A DNA stretch of 64,000 bases from Armillaria gallica (lineage: Eukaryota; Basidiomycota; Agaricomycetes; Agaricales; Physalacriaceae): positions 7,874,001 through 7,938,000 of the forward strand of contig JBANDB010000002.1 of NCBI GenBank assembly GCA_037576215.1, written 5' to 3'. The notes beneath the pieces were generated by a model that ran no database searches, was not told the DNA's origin, and saw nothing but the letters and a program-made list of their open reading frames with translations. A program made the position numbers and the translations under genes. Below are positions 46,226-56,840 of the stretch, piece by piece (the stretch's first letter is position 1; each line of letters begins with the position of its first letter).

Positions 46226-47421
46226 TTACTCACTTTGGTACCCTGAAAATGGGCAGCATATCCGTGTGGCATATGATCCTGTTCATTGTGAATACAAACT
46301 CCTCCTGCTCTTGCCATCGTCTAGGTCTATCTGGGACATCTTGTCACACTGCAAGAGCATACAGTCATTGTCATCTACAACAGGATGTGGCTGTACTCAC
46401 GTTCATTATGCAGTTTAAGTGAAACTAGTTTCTTTCTGTGCTTTCCCCCACGTACATCTCGCGAGCCTCTCCTGGTGGATTATGTCAGTATTGTCATGTA
46501 GCCTGCCTGTGACCCTTTGAAAGCTTTCTGCTCACTTGCTTTGTTCTCGTCGTAAAATGTGTCCATCCTGTGTTGTACTTTCTGTTTTGGTCTGGTGACA
46601 GTCTCAGGTTTTGGTTATAGCAGATGGAAGTGGTAGGGAGGGGTTGGGATTGGGGGATATAGATGGCCAGGCATGCATTACCCCATCATTTGTGTCTCGT
46701 TATCTTTCCTCGCATCACTATGAAAATTATTTTAACTCTATTTTCATTTTTTTCATTGTCTTTCCTTCTCGTGTCCGTACATGTCTTCGGGCTGCTGAGC
46801 GCGCACGTCCGTGATGCAAGATACCATCATAAACCCTCGATACAGAGCCATTCCCATTGCAGCTAATCGATATCCTGTGGATGGGAAAGTTACTCCCATG
46901 AAGCATCCAGGGAAAAGGAAGGCACGCATGTCAGACAATGCTCATCCTTCCATCTCAATAGTTTCTGCCGAAAACATCAACATGTCACCTGTATACGCCG
47001 TACCACTGTATATCACCTCGACTATGTCTCCTCCAGGTTCTGAGGAGGCACGAGCACCAGTAGGGTGCATGTTGGCAAGTAATAGCTGTCCGTAGCATCA
47101 CGATACTGTTTATACTGATTAACATTTAGAAACACGATCCTACAGTATTCACCAACTCTTTCTCTGATATAAATGAAGAATGAATGGGCACTCTCACCAA
47201 TTCTTTGTCCGACCATTACAAGGGAGTTTACAGCGTGGAACAAGTGAGTGATTTTTTGAGGAGGAAGCTACATAGAGCTTTTCCCAAAGTATTCATGTAC
47301 GGTAGAGAAACCAGCACAAGTTCTGAGTCCTATGAATATAGGTAACTCAGTTATTATGCAGGTTGAGCTTCCCATGGGAAAATTCTATTCGATGCATCAA
47401 ACTTTAATGGACTTTGCCGAG
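46226..47421. other. No gene recognised; duplicated segment at right edge
   Basis: The ORFs are short and unrecognised. The last ~100 bp (47319-47421) belong to the segment duplicated at 44.44 kb. Confidence 0.4.
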
Positions 47422-47437
47422 TTGCCTATCTGGGCTT

Positions 47438-48503
47438 TTTTTTTTTTTTTTTTTTTTTTTTTTTGTGGAACATTTGATATAGCTTCGTACACCCTGCCCA
47501 GCAGGGGCCTTCCATCTAGCGGATTGGCATGCCAATGACGTTGTACTTGGCCTGTTAATGAATCAGGGTCTTGCAACCCCACGAGCATGATAGTGATTTG
47601 TCGATGTACTCTAAGGTACGGTTTGGTGAAGGCGCCACGCATTGAACTGACCACACGAGGTAATGCCTTTATGCACTGACTTCCGAGCTTTGTCGAGCAA
47701 GTCTTGTGTGGGACTCCGTCTCGTAGACTCCGGCCTGGTCACGGTGAGTACCAGGCCTTCCTTGTCTATTTGACAATACCCACTAAAACCCCGTTTTTCC
47801 TTGTCCAGTCTTCTGGCAGGGTACTTTCCTCCAAAAGTGTTCCCTGCCACATCTTTAGAACAAGGGAGACTTGTATAGCCTTCTTCTTGAATTTCTTCTT
47901 GTTTGACAGTATGCAGTCTAGCCGCATTCGACGATTCATCGCGTGAGACCATCGCTGCGTAATTTCGCGATGTGTATGGCTTGATCTTTCGTTTATGACC
48001 CGGTCATTCCTTATTTTCCAAATGAGGTGTGCCGACTCTGAGATCAATATCCTGCGGAATCTTTCTGTTGCTTGTTTGGCCATACTTTTGTATGTGTTTA
48101 GAGGTCGAACGCCGCAGGACATGATGATTCCTTTAGTGATTACTAGCTCGGTCCCGGTCTTCTGTTTCCACAGCTGTTGTGCGAGGCTCCATACTTCGTT
48201 CTGGCCTGGAGCATCGCACTTGGTGAGGATGTGGTCCATGTTTTCTTCGGTGTTGCATCTCTGACATTCAACTCTACCTTCACAGCCATTAATGTGCCTC
48301 CAGTGATGTCCTACAACATATCCGTCATGGATCAGCATCCATAAGAAGAAGCGAGCGGAACGGTTGATGTCCCTCTGCCTAATGGAGATCCACAGTTGTT
48401 CCATTGTGATCTCTGCCTCGCATCTTTCCCCTGCAGCAGCGAGGGCTAGCGTTACGTTGCTGTTTGTGTCTCTCCTATCTAGTTTATCTTGGTACGCTCC
48501 TGC
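47438..48503 (-). mobile_element. 5'-truncated LINE (Tad1-like) with poly-A tail
   Basis: The element lies on the minus strand and ends in an A-tail (T-run 47438-47464 on the plus strand). It is flanked by a perfect 16-bp target duplication TTGCCTATCTGGGCTT (47422-47437 and 48504-48519). Such a duplication, the tail and a missing 5' part are the hallmarks of target-primed reverse transcription. Only the C-terminal coding end remains. It splits the segment shared with 44.44 kb. Confidence 0.92.
47766..48503 (-). pseudogene. LINE ORF2 C-terminal part with zinc-binding domain
   Basis: About 245 codons remain open. The translation has SARFFLWMLIHDGYVVGHHW, then CQRCNTEENMDHILTKC, the Cys/His pattern of the zinc-binding domain downstream of reverse transcriptase in Tad1-like elements. 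It ends with LPEDWTRKNGVLVG, close to the usual C terminus as I recall it. The RT domain is absent through 5' truncation, so no product could be active. The frame has no stop, which suggests a fairly recent insertion. About 300 bp of 3' UTR follow. Confidence 0.82.
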
Positions 48504-48519
48504 TTGCCTATCTGGGCTT

Positions 48520-49900
48520 GCCACGGCAATTTTTCTATTTCATGTCCATTGATCATGGCTTACTTCCCAATGATCTTGCTGTCGTCGACTCTCTGTTCCT
48601 GATCTTTCCTCTTACCTTCTTAGCATCTCTTTCTGTTACTTCCCCGCAGCTGCTAGCAAGTGATCCATTTTGGCCTACAAGGATCCCTAATTATAGCAGT
48701 CTTCGCGTGTTACGCGTGCGTTCATCTATCAAGCAAAACGAACGTATTCTGATCCAGTTATATAGAGCACTGGATGCCTTTGTTGTGTGATTCTACAGCC
48801 CGGGCGGCAGGTAAGTACGAAGGATCGTAGGCTACTGAACTTCAGATCCATGTCTTTTGTAGAATGCGAGTTTTGGCTGGCGACCGGGAACATTCAGGAA
48901 CCTCTGCCGGTGCTTTGATCCTCCCTCTCATATTGCCCACCCTGAAGGCCTGATATCTCATCATGGATCAGTGCCTGCAAATCATTTCCGTCGTGCTTAC
49001 AACAGATCTCATACCGATTGTCGCATTAGTCCAGCCCCATCTCCCTGAATCCAGAAATCGTGTTCAAGTAACACCTCCTCGTTCCCGTGATTGGATGAAT
49101 AGCCTCTCCTTCTGGATTCTTCTCGCTGTCATTACTAGGGCCTCGATTACTTTGTACCTCTTGTATGGCTTCCCAGTCAGTGCCTGTACCGCAGACAAAC
49201 TTGAGCTACTAATGAAAGAAATTACAGCTTTTGCACATGAAATGAACCTGAGCAGTACCAGCTCTTCCCTTGCTGTTGCGCTTTTAAACGGTATGCCATT
49301 GAATTCAATCATATCATATGCTCTTGCTTAGACGTATTCACAGGTGCTTCTTTGCTCAGTTGTTTGTCCCTAGGTTACGTGGCAGACAGACTAAACCCAT
49401 GGCTCCTCGCGTTATCCACACTGTCTTCAATATCAATTGCTACATTTATCTTTTGGGGCCTTCTCAAGAAATCTTGCTGGACTTCTTTCATTTGGTATTG
49501 CCTACAGTGCTCTTGCTGGCAGATGGAGTAGTCTATGGATGAGCTTCATCGCTCCCATCACTAGTACGCTTCGCTGTATACATCATGATGCGCGTTCTCA
49601 TTACTTACTGTTTGACTTGCAGAAGACGATCCGAGTTTGGTAACATATCTATTCGGATATCTTATGCTTTTGCGAAGCATAGGCAACATTTTATGCACGC
49701 CCATCTCATCTGCACTATCAATGATCTCAGAATCTGCTATTGGCAAGGCGAGCACGGGATTCCAGGTGGTGGGAGGAAGATGTGAGAATATGGTTTGTAT
49801 GTGGGGTCGTGTTTCACGGGTGCTGCTGGAGTTGCATTGTTGGGGTAGGGACTGGATGCGAGGGCAGACCAGGCTCGAAGTCGTGCAACTTGAATGACCG
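48520..49900 (+). pseudogene. MFS transporter (monocarboxylate-transporter-like), C-terminal remnant
   Basis: Between about 49330 and 49760 the frames give YVADRLNPWLLALSTLSSIS, LAGLLSFGIAYSALAGRWSS, SLWMSFIAPI and then DDPSLVTYLFGYLMLLRSIG. This matches the order of TM7-TM10 in fungal monocarboxylate-type MFS transporters (proton-coupled uptake). Frames shift several times and a stop follows, so it is a remnant. The upstream ORF 48963-49331 is hydrophobic and may be an earlier part. Confidence 0.55.
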
Positions 49901-50229
49901 GAAGATTTTATCAGGAATCATAACATCTCTACGGTGTAATGTGTGTTGCTGTATATTTGTTCCTTCCACTACAATCACCCAATGTCTTGATTCTTAGAAC
50001 ATTGTAACTGGCGTTGATCTGAGTCAGAACGGCTTTCCGGAATTACCGATCCGTGTTTCTCCAACGACTTTTGAGTCATCCTTTGTCACCAACCACCATG
50101 TCGAGACAGACAGAGAGCATAGAGCTCTCTATGGTACATTCACAAGAGACTCATCTTTCGCAAGAGAACATGATTCAATGAAATGAATCATCGCTAGCAC
50201 CAGTAGACAAGGGATTCAGTGCGTGGTCC

Positions 50230-51466
50230 TTCGTGCGTGTATCAGTTTTCATTTCCATTACTCTGACCAACATCGAGTAGCTGGTCGCAGCATTCTTTGT
50301 TGAAAGACTTGTACGGGGATTCCCCAATGCCTTCGGTGTCTTCCTTGATGGTACGAATCCATTTATCTAGAATAGCCCCCACTAGGCTAACTGGTGAATA
50401 TAGACTACATCAACGATCCAAGTTTCTCGTCACAACCCCAAGCCTCATCTTTACTTCCTCTTGTCAGCCCGCTGTCCTAAGGAATCATCTATTACTCGGG
50501 TACAGCGTGATCTACCCTTTTGTTGACCCCATTAAGCGTCTAGTCCTGTTTTAACCGCGTCCCCCTTGCTATGACCATCGGTCCCGTTACATCAGCAGCC
50601 ACTTTTGGAAGGACTTTCCCACCACCTCACTGCGTGTTGCACCGTCGCATCGCTCATGTTTATGCTACTCTCGTGTCTTTGCCATACCATGGCCTCAACC
50701 TTTTCTTGGAAGTTACTGAAGGTCTTCAGGCAAGTCATCCAGTATCAAAAACGAATTTCGCTCTGCATCAGATGGGATAGCAGGCAGATAGCAGGGATAC
50801 TAGTGTCCTGAGGAAATGCGGCTCAAGACATTGATTATGGGGCATTTTTAGATCATAGAATTCGATATCAGTATTTTATGAGTAGTACAGCGCGTCGGTA
50901 GCAGAGGAATTGAGAGCAAAATCACGTCAAGACGGAAGAATAAATGAACGTGTTCCTTGAGCACGTGATAGTTTTACGTAACAGAACCGATGGTTATAGC
51001 AAGACCCCCTGGGAAAAAAACAGACTACATACATACCGTCCCTCCGTCTGTCATTAGGTATGTATCGTCCGTCTGTCTATGAGAGACTATTAAGCGTCTA
51101 TTAAGCGCTAGAATTTACCCCATCACCATGAAGTATCCCTACCATCGACGAACGTCTATGTGGGTAGGTGTTACCCTCTGTTGGGCGAGCCTGTTGGGTG
51201 CGAGCTATACCACCAAAGCAAGTCACTCTCTTCTTCAAGATTATCGGTTTGTTGTAGCTTGGAATACCAGGTCTCAACTTCAACAGGCCTGCAAGGCATC
51301 CTGTATGCTGCCACAGGATCCCTTCTATATGCTCCGTGCATATCATCATGTCCGAGTGGTTTGTGGCCCGGAAAGGCCTTTCAAATGGCATCATCTTTGC
51401 TGGTCCGCAAATCCTCTCTATCTCATCGACGCTTTACTGAAGAGGATTCATAGGTCCCGATTCTAA
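50230..51466 (+). pseudogene. MFS transporter (monocarboxylate-transporter-like), N-terminal remnant
   Basis: At 51128-51460 the frames give TSMWVGVTLCWASLLGASYT, then after a probable intron LQGILYAATGSLLYAPCISS, as in TM2-TM4 of MCT-type MFS proteins. Weaker transporter-like pieces occur at 50300-50800. This N-terminal part lies downstream of the C-terminal remnant at 49 kb, so the two are either different copies or rearranged. Confidence 0.5.
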
Positions 51467-51738
51467 AGGGTGGGAAGGAGAACATAGGACTCGACCTGCC
51501 ATGCAGATGCGTTGGCCCTCACTCCACTAGTGCAATAGTTGAAAGATGGTTCAAAGTTCAAACGGAGCACGACGGTTTCATTAATTGGTAACCGATGTGA
51601 CAATGGTCATGAGAAAGACACTTATACGTGCGGCTTGACACCTATAGTTCATGAAGTCAACGGGATGCGATCTGTCCGGGACTATACTAGCAATATGCAG
51701 CACGGGTATGTCACTCAGTCAAGCCTGCGTGACGTGTT
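51467..51738. other. No gene recognised
   Basis: Short ORFs only; no repeats seen. Confidence 0.4.
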
Positions 51739-52058
51739 GTGCTCCTTCCTTCAGGTTCAGACGCTTCATCTACGGGCCTATAGTGCTTCCTGTGCATGTA
51801 GAAGACCTGAACCTGTTCCCTGACTCACAGCTCGTTTTACTTATCGCAGGGATCGACCATACGTACGAGCTGATTGGAGTCATTTACTACGGCAAGCATC
51901 ATTTACCTCGAGATACATCGACCGCCAGAGAGTGGTGTGATAACGACGGTATGGTCCACAGAAGGAATTGCATGAGAGAGGGTCACATATACGACATGGA
52001 TTTGAGGATGCTTCCTGATGGTAGAAAGGCCACAATATACTTCTATGTCCTACTGTAA
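51739..52058 (+). pseudogene. Transposon-type peptidase fragment
   Basis: The ORF ends with YGPIVLPVHVEDLNLF, then ELIGVIYYGKHHL, a GMV...EGHIYDMDLRML stretch and DGRKATIYFY. The pattern I/V-x-Y-x-G-x-x-H and the following segment resemble the His-box part of USP-like peptidases found in large basidiomycete transposon proteins, as in the MULE at 39 kb. The Cys box is missing, so it is a fragment. Confidence 0.4.
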
Positions 52059-53676
52059 ATGGCGATGAGATCGGACATGTTTAGCAAGTATAATCCGGGC
52101 CGGATGCACCACCAGAATAGGACTCGGATATGCCACACGCATGTGGTGGCCCTCAGATGCTAGTTCTGTTGAAAGACCGACCCCGCATATATATGTAAAA
52201 TATTGCACAGGCTGAAGCACTGATGATGCAAAGGCTTGTATTCGTTTTCCTAACCTTTTCGTCTCATTCCTCAACTTTTCCTACCTCTCTACCGAAGCCA
52301 CGACTCAAGAAGAGCATAACGCCATCTTGCTTTAGATCCTCGAGGAGCGGTAATCATATTTCTATTGAAAACACATATCTTACCAGTCTGTAGATGTTTA
52401 TTATCTGCTTACTGCTCGTTCTGGTCTTGTTCTATATGCCTAACTTACAAAGTTATAGTTACATGCAGGTCCAAATTGGTTGCTATTCAAAGACGACGCA
52501 TCCTTTTCGCCTCTTGCCCAGAAACGCGACCATCGCTACAGCATCGTACGCGCCACAATGCCCACACCTTTCACCTTGGCTGAAGAGCTCGCCCCGGTCC
52601 TGCAGCGGATTGCAGTACTTGCCAGAATCTTCCTAGACGTACCAGCGCGCTCTCAATGCGCCTAGCCCACTTCCATTCCCCCGAGAATGTGTGTATCTGC
52701 AACGCCGATACGGGCTAGCTATACTGGATAGTAATGGAGCCGAAGTTATCTACGAAAATGTCTGTTTCATTCAGTTGAAGTTCAACGCCGACATACCAAT
52801 GTGTCCTTTAAGCCAGAGACTCTTCGTGTTTTCCTCATTCTCGGTAGAGTAAGGATAGGTAACCCAAAATATAATCTGCGGGAAGTATTAAAGGAGAGAT
52901 GCTTCACTATGTCATGGATCGTACTAACGAATGCAAAGGTCATCGATGGATGTGATGAACGGAGAAGCAAACGTCTCACCATAAGTATCTCCAACTGAGG
53001 AATACCCGTGCATATTCACAAGAGCATCTTCTAGAAGCCCAAGGCCCCGCAATGCGAGGACTTGGTTGGCAAGTAAGTAAGACACCGAACGAAGAGAGAA
53101 AATGATACGGAACTGTAAAATGGGATGTAGTACGTTTAGATAAGTGATTCGAGCAAACACTACTATTTCGGCGAGGTGCGGACGCATGGCTTGGGAATGC
53201 TGTTGTGTTGTCATATCTCAAGTGCAACGAGGGTAGTGCTATCAACGCTCAAGGCTTGGCATTTTTTATTTCAGGGCCTCCTGCTGGACCCACTTTCCTG
53301 GGGGAGTTTCAAGGAAGGGGCGATTACACTGCAGAAAATATATTATTAGAAGGAAAGAATAAGGTTGTTAGAAAACTCGGCCGAGCCGGTCCTCGATGAA
53401 TGCCACAGATGAACAGAACATCTCCGTGGATGGCCATTTAAATGTGGCGGCACTTGTGGAAAGATGATTTCTCCGTCGTCGCTAGCCGCATGCCTATGCC
53501 TACGCCAGCTTCTTCAGCTCCCCTTCCTGCTCCCCGGTCCGATGTTCGAAGGTCGTTAAGCATTTTGGAAGAGTTGACGATCTGGAGCCTATAACTGATA
53601 ATGAGGCTTCAAGCAGTTCTGCATTCTTCCAACACTCACCATCACCTTTCAACGGAAGGCGGGCAATAAAATCAAA
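52059..53676. other. No confident gene; duplicated 5' region
   Basis: Several medium ORFs (52480-52665, 52801-52998, 52924-53214 minus) lack recognisable motifs. The stretch 53525-53670 resembles 54370-54485 upstream of the small gene, sharing GTTGACGATCxGGAGCCxATAA and CCAACxCTCACCATC. Confidence 0.4.
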
Positions 53677-53998
53677 TAAACTCACAATGAGTCAAAAAAG
53701 TATGGGCTTCGTCATCCTCCCCCAGGGTAACTCTGGTACACTGCTCGGCTCCTCTGTTCCAGGGATCATAGCAGGAGCAGGACGAAGGAGCCAATCGGGT
53801 CCATCCCGAAGGATCTCATTCCGGATTGAAATGCTGCACAACGTTCGTGCTCACACCCCCATACCCTAGGGTACGGTGACTCCACAAAGTGATCTCCGAG
53901 AGGACTCCACCCGCAGTATGTACCTCCTCATTTGCGACCACCTTCTGATAGTTTTGTATTTTTGTTGACTGGCTGGGAAGTGATCTGAGACATCGATC
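53677..53998. repeat. 320-bp dispersed repeat, CpG-rich flank copy
   Basis: It is homologous to 34183-34504. It lies between the duplicated upstream region at 53.53-53.67 kb and the gene at 54.5 kb, so it may have inserted into a tandemly duplicated promoter. CpG positions are better preserved than in the other copy. Confidence 0.75.
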
Positions 53999-54503
53999 AA
54001 TAGTCAACGCGGAAGGGATATTTCACATTGAACAGCTACCTCATTCATGGCCCCGAATTTCAAAACGCCAAGCGGTGAATACCTCTTTGGGATCCGTGGG
54101 TTGGATGATGGATTTCTCTCGGCGGACTCCAGTTCCTATGGAAGGTCAGGAATTTTAACATAACCAGCGGGGTAGAATGGACCATGAATGATTTCAGAAG
54201 ATAGAGGCTTCAAAGTCGCGACTCGGGATGAAAACCGTCTGCTCACTAGCAGGATGACGGTCAAGGGAAAAAGGGATGAGTAGAGGAGCTTACTACATTT
54301 GTCTTCGAAAGAGCCAACAGGGTCAGCTGTCGAAGGACTCCACAATCAAAGCTCGACTTGCCGCTACCTCGAATGTTTAAACGACATTGTTTTGTAAGCG
54401 TTGACGATCGGGAGCCCATAAATGGCAAATCAGACTAACACTTCGTCTTCCTCGTTCCAACGCTCACCATCCTCCATATTTGCTCGCCCTTTAAATTTCT
54501 TCC

Positions 54504-55034
54504 ATGGCTCCCTCCAACTCCACTATCGTCGAGGAGGCAATCACTGCCGTTGCCCAGTTTGTCGCTCTACCTGAGCCGGAGAAAATGCTCGATGGCGCGA
54601 AGAGAGTGGCCGCAATGATGGACAACGCCAATAAATTCCTAGCTCAATCTTCGGAGGCAATTCTCGGGGACCTACAATCGTCAATATCAAAGGACGAGGA
54701 GACGAAGGAGGCGTTGAAGAACCAGATGGCAGAGCTCAAGGGTGCTTCCGTTCATCTCACCCATAGAGGCGACGCCGTGTTACAGTCCCCGGATCGTATC
54801 AACAAACAGGTGCGTGTACACATTTCTAAGCTCGCCTTGTCTGATATCCTTACAGAGGATCGCCAAGGCGAGGAGGAGTCGCGTGAGAGTACGGTCTTCA
54901 CAAAGGAACCTAGGTCAGAGGTCGGAAAGGTACGTAGGTATTCTCTCTTTTGACGATTACTCAGCCTCTCATCCATGAAGGGCCAGTCGTCGTCGAAAGG
55001 AACAGCTAGTCTCGGGAAGGAAGATAAAGAGTGA
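54504..55034 (+). CDS. Small hydrophilic protein of unknown function
   Basis: ATG at 54504 (MAPSNSTIVEEAITAVAQFV) follows a pyrimidine-rich leader with an A/T stretch. The N-terminal ~100 residues are Ala/Glu/Lys-rich and likely helical. A GT-AG intron begins after RINKQ (54810). Its acceptor is ambiguous: CAG or the adjacent AG two bases later. Using the second AG (48-nt intron) continues an acidic frame (DRQGEEESREST); the first changes frame to an Arg-rich tail. A second intron (GTACGT at ~54930 to AAG at ~54980) then gives a short C terminus. No domain is recognised. Other readings keep the first intron. Confidence 0.55.
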
Positions 55035-55589
55035 TGTATGACACTGGCGCTGGTATTTAGAGCACATCGAGATTATTTGAATGGCCTTGATTTGTAGAAC
55101 AACACGAATAAAATGTAATCCTCATGACGTTTTGTCAATTCTACGCGTACATGTCCGAGTGAAGCACTTGCTTGTACGGACAGAAATTCTAGTTAAGAAA
55201 CATCCCGTTGTGTCGCAGCGTCAAGTCCAGGAACAAGTGAGTCACGTCGTCTAGTAAGACAAAATCCGAACATTACATCTAGTTTCCAGACAGTGCTAAA
55301 TAAGCGGACACGCAGAGGAAGCTAGCTCAGTGAAGACTCGTAGTTTGAGACAAACAGTAGAATAGGCACAATATTGCGGAAGTAATCATGTATAGGGTGT
55401 ACGATAAGGAGACTATATTTCATGGTATTAGCTTTGGAACGAGAAATCGTAAAATGCTTACAGTGTTCAAAGAATGGTGTCGTCTTGCAAAGGCAGCACA
55501 TCCTCCAGCCGCTGAAGACTGTCAGCAACTGGACAGAAGAAGGACACCCTGTCGTCGGTTCTTCTTGATCCTCATAGAGACTACACACC
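55035..55589. other. Intergenic, no gene seen
   Basis: The gene at 54.5 kb and the minus-strand gene at 56 kb converge here. No repeats seen. Confidence 0.4.
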
Positions 55590-56017
55590 GTCAGTCCAAT
55601 GTCGATAATGCAATAGGGATAGGATACACACCGCGTCTTTTCCCCCCGTGGACAATCGTTCGGCGTCTCTTTGCGGCATGTTCCACTGAATAGCCATAGT
55701 GAGTACAACTTATTAATCAATGGCGAGCTGTTTGTGTACTGACCTATATTCGCTTCGTGATTTTCAGCCCTTTTTGTCGAGGTAGTGAGCTTTTCTTGCA
55801 GGACGTCAATCTCCATTTCGAGAGCTTCGATGCTCCTGGCCACTTCCTTCTCCCAGCGGATGTCACGAGGGAGCTGCTTCGACAGGCTGACGGTAGAGCG
55901 GAGGAACAGCATAACAGGAAGAACGTTGAAGAGAAATAGTGATGGTGGTGGTTCGGGTCTAAGGAACGTGACGGCGCATCGCAAGGGCGGGCCGGCGTAT
56001 GCGGTTATGTAATTCAC
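55590..56017 (-). CDS. Membrane/coiled-coil protein candidate, incomplete model
   Basis: The minus-strand exon reads NYITAYAGPPLRCAVTFLRP, a hydrophobic stretch (SLFLFNVLPVMLFL) and then a charged helix (RWEKEVARSIEALEMEIDVL) suited to a coiled coil. It resembles a conserved basidiomycete protein of unknown function as I recall it. There is no ATG in frame before the exon: the first codon is GTG at 56017, so an upstream exon is likely missing. A donor GTCAGT at ~55750 and an acceptor CTATTCAG at ~55690 give a further exon whose frame I could not settle. Confidence 0.5.
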
Positions 56018-56840
56018 TCCCTTGCAAACATCGGTGAGTCAGGAACACATGTTGCACAGCCAAAAATATGGGGAGACTGGGGCCGCGAAGCGTGTAAGTG
56101 GACTTATTCGTCGTCGCGTAGTAAATGCATTTACGTGTCGATCTAGGCTCGCGGGAACTTTACAGTTCCGGCTGCGGGAAGGCCCTGGATTCCACGGAAA
56201 GACGTCAACGCGAAGTGTCCCAACTCTTTGCTCTTCTCCTTGCCGCAATTACACCTCATACCTACGTAGTACGCATCTGAATACCGCCCCGCTTACCAGA
56301 GGCACCGGGGCAGCGGCCAGCAACAGCCGCGGTACAGCAGCCGGCGGAAACCAAATATTAACCGCCATCATCATGAACGCTCCGACATTATTGATGTGCA
56401 GGGCACTGGTGGACCTGCGCCGGCGGTGAATGCGGTACGACATAGACTCCGCGCTAGCTTCCAGATCCCGCTAAGCGACACCCAGAATCTGACCTGCTGA
56501 TTCAACAGGACGTACACTTACTCCATATTTGCGTAACTCTTCGCGCGCTAGCTAGGTTTCAAAGTCCTACGCTAGTCAGTCCATGATGGCCGTCTTCTCT
56601 CAAAAATACATGGGAGTGCGACGTCAAGTTTCGTTTCTACAATTCAAGTCTGTGACTGAACGAAACTGTCGTTGAAGGGCATCCTCCTTCGTGCATTCGT
56701 GTATTGCATTCCATATTCCTACTACTAGATAAAGCTAATACAAACTAGCCAATGCTTTCAATAGCATTAAACAAAATGAGTACAGTAAGAATTACAACAG
56801 GTGCTCCAAAACAGGGTATATAGCAAATACTCAGAGTCAA
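56018..56840. other. Intergenic, no gene seen
   Basis: GC-rich sequence with only unrecognised ORFs. It includes the upstream side of the minus gene ending at 56017 and the downstream side of the F-box gene. Confidence 0.4.

Noticed and set aside
47438..47464. Poly-T as a simple microsatellite
   Set aside because: It is the A-tail of the minus-strand LINE, adjacent to the target duplication.
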